A stretch of 64,000 nucleotides of DNA from UBA9926 sp038131595 (GTDB lineage: Bacteria; Pseudomonadota; Gammaproteobacteria; Pseudomonadales; Azotimanducaceae), in NCBI GenBank assembly GCA_038131595.1, contig JAYPPR010000003.1, positions 1-64,000 of the forward strand, given 5' to 3'. Each line of letters begins with the position of its first letter. Within the stretch, counting starts at the first letter, position 1. Below the pieces are notes generated by a model, which worked only from the letters and a program-made list of their open reading frames with translations, had not been told where the DNA came from and searched no databases. Shown here piece by piece: positions 52,135 to 60,300 of this stretch. The position numbers and the translations under genes were made by a program.

Positions 52135-52983
52135 ATGGAGTTAATGGTTAGGGATCGTTTCTTGCCGGCGTTGGCATCAGACTCGTTATCCCAATACATG
52201 GACGCGGTGCACCAGATACCCAAATTGGATCGAGCAGATGAGGAAGCACTGTTTGCTCGGTTCTTTGATCACGATGACCTGGACGCAGCGCGTACGCTTG
52301 TTATGGCGCATCTGCGGTATGTCGTTTACGAGGCCCGTCGATTTTCCGGCTACGGGATTCCCCTCGAAGATTTGATCCAGCAGGGCAATATCGGCCTTAT
52401 GCACTCGGTCAAACGGTTCGAGCCAAGCCGTGGACTACGATTGCTCACTTTTGCGGTGCATTGGATCCGCGCCGAGATGACGGACTATGTTCTGAAAAAT
52501 TGGCGGCTAATGAAAGTCGCCACGACTAAAGCCCAGAAGAAGTTGTTTTTTAATCTAAGAAAAATGACCAACTCCCTGGAGAGCTTGCCGGAGCAAGCCG
52601 TCGCTGACGTAGCAGAGGCACTCAATGTGGATGCGTCAGATGTCCGCGAGATGGCGCTTCGGATGAGAGGGGCAGATACGCCTTTTGATGCGCAGTCAGA
52701 AGATGATTTGACCGCCCCTGAGCGATTACTAGCATTAGAGGGAGCAGATCCCGCTGAGGTGGTTGCAGCGACAGAATGGGAGGATCATCAAGCCGAGCGG
52801 CTCAAGATTGCTTTTGAAGGGTTAGATGCCCGCAGCCAGGAGATTATTCGCGCGAGGTGGATGAGCGATGACAAATCCAGTTTGGCCACGCTTGCTGAGT
52901 CATTCGGCGTCTCTATCGAGCGAGTCAGACAGATTGAGCAAGCTGCTCTTAAGAAATTAAAGCAACTGGCTAGCGAGGAATAG
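52135..52983 (+). CDS. rpoH: RNA polymerase sigma-32 factor RpoH
   Basis: The heat-shock sigma factor, 282 aa, the usual length. It follows E. coli RpoH closely: SQYMDAVHQIPKL at the start of region 1.2, HLRYVVYEARRFSGYGIPLEDLIQQGNIGLM in region 2.1-2.2, TFAVHWIRAEM in 2.4, then VATTKAQKKLFFNLRK with the RpoH box. Region 4 has RSQEIIRARW and the helix-turn-helix LAESFGVSIERVRQIEQ. It directs RNA polymerase to chaperone and protease genes during protein stress. A promoter is seen upstream, with a leader of roughly 150 bases that could act as an RNA thermometer, although no thermometer fold was established. GGGAGA lies before the ATG. The DUF169 gene follows after 84 bases. Confidence 0.96.
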   Translation: MELMVRDRFLPALASDSLSQYMDAVHQIPKLDRADEEALFARFFDHDDLDAARTLVMAHLRYVVYEARRFSGYGIPLEDLIQQGNIGLMHSVKRFEPSRGLRLLTFAVHWIRAEMTDYVLKNWRLMKVATTKAQKKLFFNLRKMTNSLESLPEQAVADVAEALNVDASDVREMALRMRGADTPFDAQSEDDLTAPERLLALEGADPAEVVAATEWEDHQAERLKIAFEGLDARSQEIIRARWMSDDKSSLATLAESFGVSIERVRQIEQAALKKLKQLASEE

Positions 52984-53067
52984 GGCTTTTTCTGTGAGCA
53001 ATTAGGTCCTTTCGCTCGGCGCGGGAGATCGTTAAGGTGGGAGTGCGAGATAGAAAAGGAGCGCTCC

Positions 53068-53856
53068 ATGACCGACACGCTAATTGCGTCTGATTTGTCT
53101 GAATTCAACGGGCAGCAAGTGGTCGATGACCTGAACCGACTGCTGAGGCTTCGCACGACCCCCATCGGTATGAAGATGTTTCGAACGGCCGCTGAAATGG
53201 AGGCAATCCCGAAAATCAGGCGACCCAAACAGGTTCACACCACTGATCAGATCGTGGGCCAGGCAAGCCGCAACGGCTGGACAGTGGGCATCACCATGGA
53301 TGACTTGGTCGGTGCTCAATGTGGGACGGTCATTGGCCTGCACCCAAGGGACGACGAATGGCTGTCAGGGGATCGGATGGCTGGCGTTTGGTACGAAAAC
53401 CAGGAGGAAGCCGCAAAGCACCAAGCCAGCATGGACGTGCTAGCTCATGGGCAGTTCGAAGCGATGGCCGTATCGCCTCTCGCTGCCGGGCGCCTTAACC
53501 CGCCTGATATCTGTCTCATCTACGCGACGCCTGCTCAAATGATTTTGTTCATCAACGGGCTACAGTGGACAGGATTTAAAAAAATGGAGTGGGGCTGTGT
53601 GGGCGAGTCCTCCTGTGCCGATTCATGGGGGCGCGCGCTGAAGACGGGTGAACCCAGCTTGTCTATCCCGTGTTTTGCAGAACGACGGTACGGTGGTGTC
53701 ATGGAGGACGAGCTCTTGATGGCGATTCCACCAGCCTATTTGCCGAAAGTCATCGCTGGCCTCGAAGCGCTATCGCGAAACGGACTGCGCTATCCCATTC
53801 CCGCTTACGGCGTGATGAATGATGTCCGAGCTGGAATGGGTGTCAGTTACAGCTGA
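53068..53856 (+). CDS. DUF169 family protein
   Basis: A 262-aa soluble protein of the DUF169 family. Recognisable pieces are LRLRTTPIGMKMF near residue 27, NPPDICLIYATPAQM, the ESSCADSWGRAL block with a conserved Cys, and the closing GLRYPIPAYG. Members are found in many bacteria and archaea, often beside redox or metal genes, but no reaction is established. AGGAG is seven bases upstream of the ATG. It is 84 bases after rpoH and 21 bases before a Cys-rich protein on the same strand, so the last two probably form an operon. Confidence 0.85.
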   Translation: MTDTLIASDLSEFNGQQVVDDLNRLLRLRTTPIGMKMFRTAAEMEAIPKIRRPKQVHTTDQIVGQASRNGWTVGITMDDLVGAQCGTVIGLHPRDDEWLSGDRMAGVWYENQEEAAKHQASMDVLAHGQFEAMAVSPLAAGRLNPPDICLIYATPAQMILFINGLQWTGFKKMEWGCVGESSCADSWGRALKTGEPSLSIPCFAERRYGGVMEDELLMAIPPAYLPKVIAGLEALSRNGLRYPIPAYGVMNDVRAGMGVSYS

Positions 53857-53877
53857 GCAAATGAGAGGACAGCTCTA

Positions 53878-54267
53878 ATGGATCGGCGAGATCTAGCCTG
53901 TTGGAATTGTGGTGAGTTAGCCGTCAATGAGCCTTTGCCCCTATCTCGTCACGCGGCCTGCCAGCACTGTTTTGAAATGCTTCATTGCTGCGTGATGTGT
54001 CGCCACTTTGACCCATCGAGCCGACCCACTTGTCAGCACGACCTAGCAGACCCTCCTCGCGAGAGCGACAGCGCGAATTTTTGTGACTATCTATCGCCGC
54101 ATTTTGGGCGAGATCGTTCGAGCAGACGACAGGGCAACGGCGCGGCGGCATCGCTGGCTCAACTGTTTGGTGATGACGCGTGCGAGGATCTGGGTGGCGA
54201 GAAACATGAAGTAGAGCGGCCGAGCGACGCCGAGCGCCAGCTCAAAGACCTCTTCGGAGAGGATTAG
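53878..54267 (+). CDS. Small Cys-rich protein, likely zinc- or iron-binding
   Basis: A 129-aa protein not recognised as a named family. Its first 70 residues carry nine Cys: C8 and C11 (CWNC), C28 and C31 (CQHC), C37, C38 and C41 (CCVMC), C52 and C69. This is the pattern of two zinc ribbons or an iron site. The rest is acidic, ending in ERQLKDLFGED. There is no signal peptide or membrane helix. AGAGGA lies eight bases before the ATG, and the gene begins 21 bases after the DUF169 stop. A partner role for DUF169, for example metal or electron delivery, is an inference from position only. Confidence 0.75.
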   Translation: MDRRDLACWNCGELAVNEPLPLSRHAACQHCFEMLHCCVMCRHFDPSSRPTCQHDLADPPRESDSANFCDYLSPHFGRDRSSRRQGNGAAASLAQLFGDDACEDLGGEKHEVERPSDAERQLKDLFGED

Positions 54268-54319
54268 CGAAGTCGTCAACAAATAGGCGTAGGGCCTTTA
54301 GTCGCCTCGCCGTACCTCG

Positions 54320-55510
54320 CTAAATCACGCCTGCCTCTCGCCATTGCTCGATTTGCGCAGACTCAAAACCCAAGGATTCAAGGATGCCGTCCGTGTCTGA
54401 GCCGAGATTGGGTGAGGGGCTCCGGATGCTGGGCCCATCCGCGTCTGTGATGTAGCCGCTGGTCACAACAGTAATTTGCTCGCCATCCTTATCGATGGTT
54501 TGCACAACTTGTCGATGCTCGAGCTGAGGTTCTTCGAGCATTGCTGGAAGGTCTCTGACTTCCGCGACAGGGATGCCTTTCGCGGCGAGCGTATCAAGCC
54601 AATAGGATGTGGGTTTCAGCGATAACTGGTTCACACAAAATGCTTTCACAACGTCGGCGTTGGCCTTCCGGTCATCAGGTGTGACATAGCGGGCATCGAA
54701 CAGTTGATCAGATTGGCCAAATGCGTCGAACAAGGCTTCGACCTGATTTTGTCTGAGCGCTGTAATTTGAATAAACCCGTCTTTCGTGGGGAACACATCA
54801 GCTGTGGGCTGCCCTGTTGGTGAGGCGTTGCCTTGTAACGGATTGAGCTGGCCTTGGTTTTTGAAATTGCTGATTTGAGCGGCCTGGAGTAAGAGCGCTG
54901 TGTCCATCATGGCGAGATCAATCTGCTGCCCCTGCCCAGTCTTCGCTTTGCGGTGTAATGCACTCGCGATGGCGAAAGCAGCGTGCATCGCCGTAGACAT
55001 ATCTACCGGCATGAAGCCCGTGCGGGTTGGTCCAGTCTCGGGGTGGCCATTTTGGGACATCATGCCTGAGGCCGCTTGAATGGCGCCGTCGTAGGCGGCC
55101 TCGCCGGCTTTGGGACCAGTTTGTCCGTATCCGCTGATCGAGCAGTAAATTAGATCTGGTTTGATCGCACGTAGCGCCTCGAACCCGAAGCCCATTTTAT
55201 CCATCGTTCCTGCTTTGAAATTTTCGACCACGACATCGGCAGTTGCTACTAGGGCTTTGACGATAGTGTCGGCTTCGGGAGATTTTAGGTTGAGTGTAAG
55301 GCTCTGCTTGTTGAGATTCATCGTCAGAAAGGAGGGCGAGGCGCCGCTCGCCGAGTCTGCGTTCATCAGGCCACGGGTTTGGTCCCCGGTTCCGGGCTGC
55401 TCGACCTTGATGACTTCGGCGCCAAGAAGAGCAAGCTGCATAACGGCGAACGGACCTGCGAAGACTTGGGTGAAATCAATGATTCGAACGTCCTCGAAAG
55501 CCTGGCTCAT
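54320..55510 (-). CDS. CaiB/BaiF family CoA-transferase
   Basis: A class III CoA-transferase of 396 aa. The start RIIDFTQVFAGPFAVMQLALLGAEVIKVE is the hallmark of the family. The catalytic Asp is probably the one in GFMPVDMSTAMH (about residue 170). The C-terminal small domain contains the closing helices with SLGFESAQIEQWREAG. These enzymes move CoA between carboxylic acids, or act as racemases (alpha-methylacyl-CoA type). The ATG overlaps the TGA of the acyl-CoA ligase gene by four bases, with GGAGG seven bases upstream, so the two are coupled. The substrate could be the same acid that the ligase activates. Confidence 0.92.
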   Translation of the reverse strand: MSQAFEDVRIIDFTQVFAGPFAVMQLALLGAEVIKVEQPGTGDQTRGLMNADSASGASPSFLTMNLNKQSLTLNLKSPEADTIVKALVATADVVVENFKAGTMDKMGFGFEALRAIKPDLIYCSISGYGQTGPKAGEAAYDGAIQAASGMMSQNGHPETGPTRTGFMPVDMSTAMHAAFAIASALHRKAKTGQGQQIDLAMMDTALLLQAAQISNFKNQGQLNPLQGNASPTGQPTADVFPTKDGFIQITALRQNQVEALFDAFGQSDQLFDARYVTPDDRKANADVVKAFCVNQLSLKPTSYWLDTLAAKGIPVAEVRDLPAMLEEPQLEHRQVVQTIDKDGEQITVVTSGYITDADGPSIRSPSPNLGSDTDGILESLGFESAQIEQWREAGVI

Positions 55511-57030
55511 GATGCGTCCTCCCAGTACTTGTCCTTCAAGAGGCGTTTATAGAGTTTGCCGGTTGGGTGCCTAGGGAGCGCCTCGAGAAAATCGATGGAA
55601 CGAGGGCACTTGATGTGTGAAATCTGATCCCGCGCATAGGCTATGAGTTCTGCTTCGAGCGAGGCATCGGCGAGCGCCATATCAACGGGCTGAACCACAG
55701 CCTTAACCTCTTCGCCAAATTCGCTGTTTGGCACACCAAAGACGGCCACGTCCGTGACCTTTGGGTGCGTGATTAGTACGTTTTCAGCTTCCTGTGGATA
55801 GATGTTCACGCCACCAGAGATGATCATGAATGACTTACGATCGGTTAAATATAAATAACCTTCCTCGTCCAGATGACCAATATCCCCGAGCGTTGACCAA
55901 CCCTCTTTACTGTAAGAACCCTTCGTTTTCTCATCATCGTTTAAGTAAACGAACTGTCCACCGCCCTCGAAGTAGACGCCGCCCGTCTCTCCTTGCGGTA
56001 CTTCCTCGCCGTCATCATCAAGAATATGTAGCGTGCAACCAGGGCTTGCACGTCCCACAGAACCGGGATGAGCAAGCCAATCGTCTGAGTTAATGAACGT
56101 AGAGCCGTTCCCTTCAGTGCCGGCATAGTATTCAAAGATGATCGGTCCCCACCAATCAATCATCTGCCGTTTGATGGAAACAGGGCAGGGGGCGGCCGCA
56201 TGGACTGCGCATCGATGGTGTGTCCCCAATAGTTTGATCTTTTCGTCCTCAGGAAGTTTTAGCATCCGTACGAACATCGTGGGCACCCACTGACTGTGAG
56301 TGATCTCGTACCGATCGATGTAGTCAAGGGCAAGCGCCTCATTGAATTGTTCCATCACCACGAGTTTTCCGCCGAATCTTAAGACGTTCATGGTGAAGCC
56401 AAGAGGCGCTGCGTGATAAAGCGGCGCCGGGGACAGGTAAATGGTGGACTCGTCGAACTGATAGCGTTCTTCAGCCGCCGTGAAATAAGGAATAGGATCG
56501 CCAAAGGCCTCAGGCGGTAACGGCTTTTTGACTCCCTTGGGTCGGCCCGTTGTTCCTGAACTGTAAAGAAGGCTTTGGCCGCAGGTTTCATCGGGAATCC
56601 GCGTTGTGGGTAGTTCGCTTAACGCATCGAGGAGCGAACCAGCCTTTGCTGATTGGCCATCTAACATGTAACACGCCGGCTCGTTGACAAGATTAGGGGC
56701 AAGCGCCTCGAACTGTTCGGTGAGATGAGCGGACGTGATCAGTATTTTTGCGCCTGAATCATTAACGATGTACTCGACTTCAGCAGGCTGAAGTCGGTAA
56801 CTGATTGCGGTGAAATAAAGGCCTGCACGAAATGCACCCCAGCAGATGGGAAGAAAATACAGGTGGTTTTCAAGACATAAGGCAATCCCATCGCCCTGCT
56901 TTAATCCGTGGTGGCGGCAGAGACGAGCGAACTGATTCGAGAATGCCTCCACCTCTCCATAGGTCAGTTGAGACTGACTACCAGCCATGGTGATTGCGAT
57001 TCGATCAGGGTCATATGCGCCGGGGAACAT
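55507..57030 (-). CDS. AMP-dependent acyl-CoA synthetase (FadD-like)
   Basis: A 507-aa adenylate-forming ligase that turns a carboxylic acid, ATP and CoA into an acyl-CoA. The P-loop motif is LLYSSGTTGRPKGVKK near residue 150, the A5 motif is YYAGTEGNGS, the hinge and A8 region is YLTDRKSFMIISGGVNIYPQEAE, and the A10 Lys is in PTGKLYKRLL near the C-terminus. All are intact. The style is that of bile-acid/steroid-acid or medium-chain FadD enzymes. AAGGAG lies seven bases before the ATG. The CoA-transferase gene is translationally coupled downstream; GST lies 104 bases upstream on the same strand. Confidence 0.93.
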   Translation of the reverse strand: MFPGAYDPDRIAITMAGSQSQLTYGEVEAFSNQFARLCRHHGLKQGDGIALCLENHLYFLPICWGAFRAGLYFTAISYRLQPAEVEYIVNDSGAKILITSAHLTEQFEALAPNLVNEPACYMLDGQSAKAGSLLDALSELPTTRIPDETCGQSLLYSSGTTGRPKGVKKPLPPEAFGDPIPYFTAAEERYQFDESTIYLSPAPLYHAAPLGFTMNVLRFGGKLVVMEQFNEALALDYIDRYEITHSQWVPTMFVRMLKLPEDEKIKLLGTHHRCAVHAAAPCPVSIKRQMIDWWGPIIFEYYAGTEGNGSTFINSDDWLAHPGSVGRASPGCTLHILDDDGEEVPQGETGGVYFEGGGQFVYLNDDEKTKGSYSKEGWSTLGDIGHLDEEGYLYLTDRKSFMIISGGVNIYPQEAENVLITHPKVTDVAVFGVPNSEFGEEVKAVVQPVDMALADASLEAELIAYARDQISHIKCPRSIDFLEALPRHPTGKLYKRLLKDKYWEDAS

Positions 57031-57134
57031 ACGGGGTCTCCTTCGAGCGAGCGATTGGATTTGATAGGGACGACGCTTTTAGGTCGACTGTAAGTCGGGC
57101 AGGGCTGCTTGGTCGCAGGACTGCCCGTTAAGTA

Positions 57135-57743
57135 CTAGGTCTCAATGCCCTTTACAAAGGCCGGGCGTGACTCAAGGCGGCTGATGTACGCTTTCAAATC
57201 AGCGTAATCGTCAGGCACGCACCCGAGTCGATTGGACATGAAAACCGCGTGACCGAGCATGATGTCCGCACCTGAGAAGTCGCCGGCCAAATAGTCGACC
57301 GCTCCTAGCCGTTCGTTCACCGGTGCCAGCGCACGAGTCAGTAGTTTTTGGGCTTGACCAAGCGCCTCTGCGTTTTGTCTCTCGGGAGGCAGTAAAACCG
57401 TTTGCACCACGATGGTGTTCACGGGAGGCATGACCATTCCTTCGCAGTAGTGCAGCCACTGCAGGTAGGCAGGATAGTTCGGATGATCGGGTTTAGGCTT
57501 TAATGCGCCGTCACTGTGGCGTTCGATCAAATACTCGACAATCGCCCCAGACTCCCAAAGCATGATATCTCCATCTTCAAGGACTGGAATCCTGCCCAGC
57601 GGGTGTCGCGCGCGATGCGCATCGGATTTGAGGTCCTCGGGGTGAAAACGCATGCCATTTAACGTGTAGTCAAGTCCGAGTTCTTCAAGTAGCCAAACGA
57701 TACGTCCAGCCCGTGAATTGGGTGCGTGATGCAGAGTGAGCAT
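57135..57743 (-). CDS. Glutathione S-transferase
   Basis: A 202-aa cytosolic GST. The N-terminal thioredoxin-like domain begins LTLHHAPNSRAGRIVWLLEELGL, with a probable catalytic Ser in NSRAGR. RIPVLEDGDIMLWESGAI holds the cis-Pro and Glu-Ser residues that bind glutathione. The C-terminal helical domain carries AGDFSGADIMLGHAVF, the N-capping motif of GSTs. It conjugates or reduces electrophiles with glutathione, or serves as a catabolic isomerase. AGGAG is six bases before the ATG. It is upstream of the ligase/CoA-transferase pair and could be in the same operon. Confidence 0.9.
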   Translation of the reverse strand: MLTLHHAPNSRAGRIVWLLEELGLDYTLNGMRFHPEDLKSDAHRARHPLGRIPVLEDGDIMLWESGAIVEYLIERHSDGALKPKPDHPNYPAYLQWLHYCEGMVMPPVNTIVVQTVLLPPERQNAEALGQAQKLLTRALAPVNERLGAVDYLAGDFSGADIMLGHAVFMSNRLGCVPDDYADLKAYISRLESRPAFVKGIET

Positions 57744-58474
57744 GTGGTTCTCCTGATCGTTGCGATGCCGTTTAATCCTCGAGTGTATCAGCTACCGTTG
57801 ATCCAACAACCGTTGTTTCGCTCGTTGCCCCGCCCTCTGCTCACAGCTCTTTGCCCACTGCCTTCACTCAAGAGAGAGTATGTTCTGTTCTCGACCTGCT
57901 CAGTTGAGCAAGGGGTTTAGGATTGGGGATCAGGTGTTGTGGAGCAAATTTGGCCAAGTGCCCTATCAAGCCTCCTCGCAAGAGCCTAGGCAAGGCCCGA
58001 GTCTGTCGCATGGCAGGCCCAGCCTCGCGCGGGGTTCAGGGGCGCGCTACCTCTAAATGCGGATCGCCCCGATTGGTGGCGTCGGCGGTGACCAAACGAG
58101 GAGAATGGTCTAGAAGGGCCGGTCTGCTTCGTAACGAGTTGGCGCCGATGACAAAGACATGCGCCAATCTGGGGCAGATTGATCGACTTGTCGCGAATTG
58201 GTGCACCCAGACCTCGATGTGAGCGCTAGCGGGAGCGAAAGAAAAGAATTCCTACTCGTTGCTTACCGAATTCAAGCGATTACCCATGAGAAAAGTCTGC
58301 GCTGCGCACTTTCGGACCGGCCAAACACCGTCACTTAACGCAAAAAGCGTACGGTTGATCAAAGTTGGCCTGCAGATTGCTTTTACGAGTGCGAGGTCAC
58401 AGCACAGTTAGTTCGCCGTGCTTTGTCCGCCTTGATAAAGCACGGGGAATACCCCAGAAAACGGAGAGATAATC
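57744..58474. other. Divergent intergenic region upstream of TorF-type porin
   Basis: 731 bases. Short ORFs here have no codon bias or homology that would support a gene. The right end carries two overlapping hairpins in the porin leader, listed separately. Otherwise nothing is recognised. Confidence 0.45.
58416..58455 (+). promoter_or_regulatory. Overlapping hairpins in the porin 5' leader
   Basis: CCGTGCTTT (58416-58424) pairs perfectly with AAAGCACGG (58437-58445). A second stem, GGGG (58444-58447) with CCCC (58452-58455), shares two bases with the first, so the two are mutually exclusive. Both end just before the Shine-Dalgarno GGAGAG of the porin gene. A regulatory role is an inference. 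Confidence 0.55.
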
Positions 58475-59104
58475 ATGAATAGCTTGAAGCGAATGATGGC
58501 AGTGTTAGCAGTGGTCGGCGCCGGGTTCACCGCGTCCAACGCCAATGCGGAGGTGTCATATAACGTAGGATTTGCCAGTGAGTATTACTACAGGGGAATA
58601 CTCCAGAAGTCGTCCAGCGGTAGCGCAGGCATGGACTATGAGCAGGGTGGCCTTTACCTGGGTACTTGGGCGGCCGATGTGGGTGATGGTCTTGAGATCG
58701 ACCTATATGGCGGCTACGGAATTGAAACAGATGCTGGCTTCAGCGCGAGCGTGGGCTTCACGGGCTATTACTACACAGGCGACTTCGACGACACGTACGA
58801 GGAAATTAACCTCGGTGTAGGGTACGGCATGGTGAGTCTTGGCTACTCGGTGGGCGAGTGGGATGGATTCGGCGAGCCAGCAGACTACAGCTTTCTCGAA
58901 GCGACCGTAGAAACTGAAGTGGGTGTTTACGCCACATTTGGCAGTTTCGGTAAGGACTTCGACGGTGACTATGTCGAACTTGGATACGGCACGACCGTCT
59001 CAGATATCGATTTGGGCGTGGCCTTCATCTTTTCCGATGACTTAGGTGACCAGGCAGGCGGTGAAGGCGAAGCGCTTGTATTTTCGATCGGTAAGAGTTT
59101 CTGA
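58475..59104 (+). CDS. TorF family putative porin
   Basis: A 209-aa outer-membrane beta-barrel of the TorF/TIGR02001 porin-like family. The signal peptide ends near residue 25 (NANA), followed by EVSYNVGFASEYYYRGILQ, the family's conserved start of the barrel. Alternating strands such as GLYLGTWAADVG, EIDLYGGYGIET and VELGYGTTVSDIDLGVAFIF follow, closing at Phe in IGKSF. No TonB-type plug is present, so it should be a passive channel or structural protein. GGAGAG lies before the ATG, and a strong terminator follows 23 bases after the stop, so it is a single-gene unit. Confidence 0.9.
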   Translation: MNSLKRMMAVLAVVGAGFTASNANAEVSYNVGFASEYYYRGILQKSSSGSAGMDYEQGGLYLGTWAADVGDGLEIDLYGGYGIETDAGFSASVGFTGYYYTGDFDDTYEEINLGVGYGMVSLGYSVGEWDGFGEPADYSFLEATVETEVGVYATFGSFGKDFDGDYVELGYGTTVSDIDLGVAFIFSDDLGDQAGGEGEALVFSIGKSF

Positions 59105-59127
59105 TCGGCACTCACAGAATGGAATTC

Positions 59128-59154
59128 AAGCCGGGCAATGCCCGGCTTTTTTTT
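59128..59154 (+). terminator. Rho-independent terminator of the porin gene
   Basis: AAGCCGGGC (59128-59136) pairs with GCCCGGCTT (59140-59148) around the loop AAT, followed by T residues to 59154. A textbook terminator. Confidence 0.95.
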
Positions 59155-59440
59155 GTCCGCCGGTTAACAACAGATGCCTAGGCGATGGCTCACCGGGCTA
59201 AAAGCGATCGATGCGAGCAGAGCGCGGCAAGTGTCAATCGTGCCGTCTGCTCATCAATTGAGCGGCGGGCGCCCGCTCGTGGAGCAGTGGGCTCACGGTC
59301 ACGTCGATCGGCATTCGCCCTCAAACTAAGCCTGGGCTTAACTTTTGTGGCGCTTAGGTCAGTAGGGTCAGGCGGTATGAGCCTTAGGAAGGAAGCGAAC
59401 CCCGAAAGTGACCCAGCCGACGTGCAGGCTGATGGTATGC
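59155..59440. other. Intergenic region between porin terminator and pnuC-like gene
   Basis: 286 bases between convergent units. An ORF on each strand crosses it, but neither has a ribosome binding site or family resemblance. No second terminator for the thiamine operon was seen. Confidence 0.4.
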
Positions 59441-60046
59441 CTAGGCCGAGGAATTCGCTCGATAAGCGGCCAGCCAACTGCGCCAACCGAAGGCGATCAT
59501 CACGATATACAGTCCAAACAGGAGAGCGGTGAAATACAGGCCGCGGTCGATGAAGAGCGCGATGGAGATCGCGTCGATGATGAGCCAATAGAGCCAGTTT
59601 TCGAGTACTCGCTGGGCAACCATCCAGGTCGCGAATAGGCTAGCCGTTGTCGTAAATGCATCGACTAATGGCCAGGCCGCGTCTGTCAATGTCAGCGCGG
59701 TGCCCAGCAGTGCCGTACCGAGGGCGATTGCCACGATTGCAATGGCATGGTTTCGATAAGACCAGCGGATGACCGGTGCCAGCGCCTCCAACTGGACGGC
59801 GCGCCAGCGAAGAAACCCATAACCGGCCATTCCCAGATAGAACACCTGAAGCATCGATTCAGCGTAGAGCTTTACGTCGATAAAAATGACTAAGTAGAGG
59901 CTGGTGGATACTGCAGCCGCCGCCCAGCACCAAATATTTCGCTGGATCGCGAGCGCCAGGTAGATCACTGCAAAGATCACGGCGACTATCTCGAGTATCG
60001 ACGTCGACTGAGCCGCAGCTTGAACGGCAGAAACTAAATCACCCAT
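59441..60046 (-). CDS. PnuC-family transporter, probably thiamine (PnuT)
   Basis: A 201-aa inner-membrane protein with about seven helices. Conserved PnuC positions are visible in YAESMLQVFYLGMAGYGFLRW and ENWLYWLIIDAISIALF. PnuC proteins are facilitators for nicotinamide riboside, but PnuT members carry thiamine. Here the gene lies in an operon behind a TPP riboswitch and a TonB receptor, so thiamine or a precursor is the likely cargo. Its ATG lies within the last eight bases of the YkoF-like gene (ATGGGTGA), a tight coupling. No thiamine kinase follows in the window. Confidence 0.88.
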   Translation of the reverse strand: MGDLVSAVQAAAQSTSILEIVAVIFAVIYLALAIQRNIWCWAAAAVSTSLYLVIFIDVKLYAESMLQVFYLGMAGYGFLRWRAVQLEALAPVIRWSYRNHAIAIVAIALGTALLGTALTLTDAAWPLVDAFTTTASLFATWMVAQRVLENWLYWLIIDAISIALFIDRGLYFTALLFGLYIVMIAFGWRSWLAAYRANSSA

Positions 60047-60296
60047 TTTGATCTGATCGGTCGCCGTTCAACACTTTGATAGAAAACACACTATCGTCAT
60101 GAATCGCCATGTGGTCGCCCATTGCCCTGGCGAGTAGTCCCATGACGGTCTCGTATTCGCCGTATAGCTGAGTGCTCAGTGCATTAGTGACCACTTGAAC
60201 GGCAGGCTCCTGATTCAACAAAAGGATAAACGCGTCAATCTGTGGGATGTAATCCTGATGCAGGGGATACAGACTGATATCAACGCTTACTTGCAT
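60039..60296 (-). CDS. Small YkoF-like, probable thiamine-binding protein
   Basis: An 85-aa soluble protein. The start VSVDISLYPLHQDYIPQIDAFI and the central GEYETVMGLL resemble one half of the YkoF/MTH1187 thiamine-binding fold (ferredoxin-like, DUF77-type); Bacillus YkoF has two such halves in one chain. It has no signal peptide, so it should act in the cytoplasm, perhaps as a dimer. Its ATG is five bases after the receptor stop codon, and its own last eight bases overlap the PnuC-like gene. The TPP riboswitch upstream supports a thiamine role. The assignment rests on short similarity plus context. Confidence 0.75.
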   Translation of the reverse strand: MQVSVDISLYPLHQDYIPQIDAFILLLNQEPAVQVVTNALSTQLYGEYETVMGLLARAMGDHMAIHDDSVFSIKVLNGDRSDQNG

Positions 60297-60300
60297 ATCA

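Noticed and set aside
57923..58222. 99-aa ORF on the plus strand between GST and the porin gene
   Set aside because: It has no ribosome binding site, is unusually rich in Cys, Arg and Gly without a motif, and has no family resemblance.
59185..59532. 115-aa ORF on the plus strand overlapping the pnuC-like gene end
   Set aside because: It overlaps a well-supported gene on the other strand, is highly basic and shows no motif.
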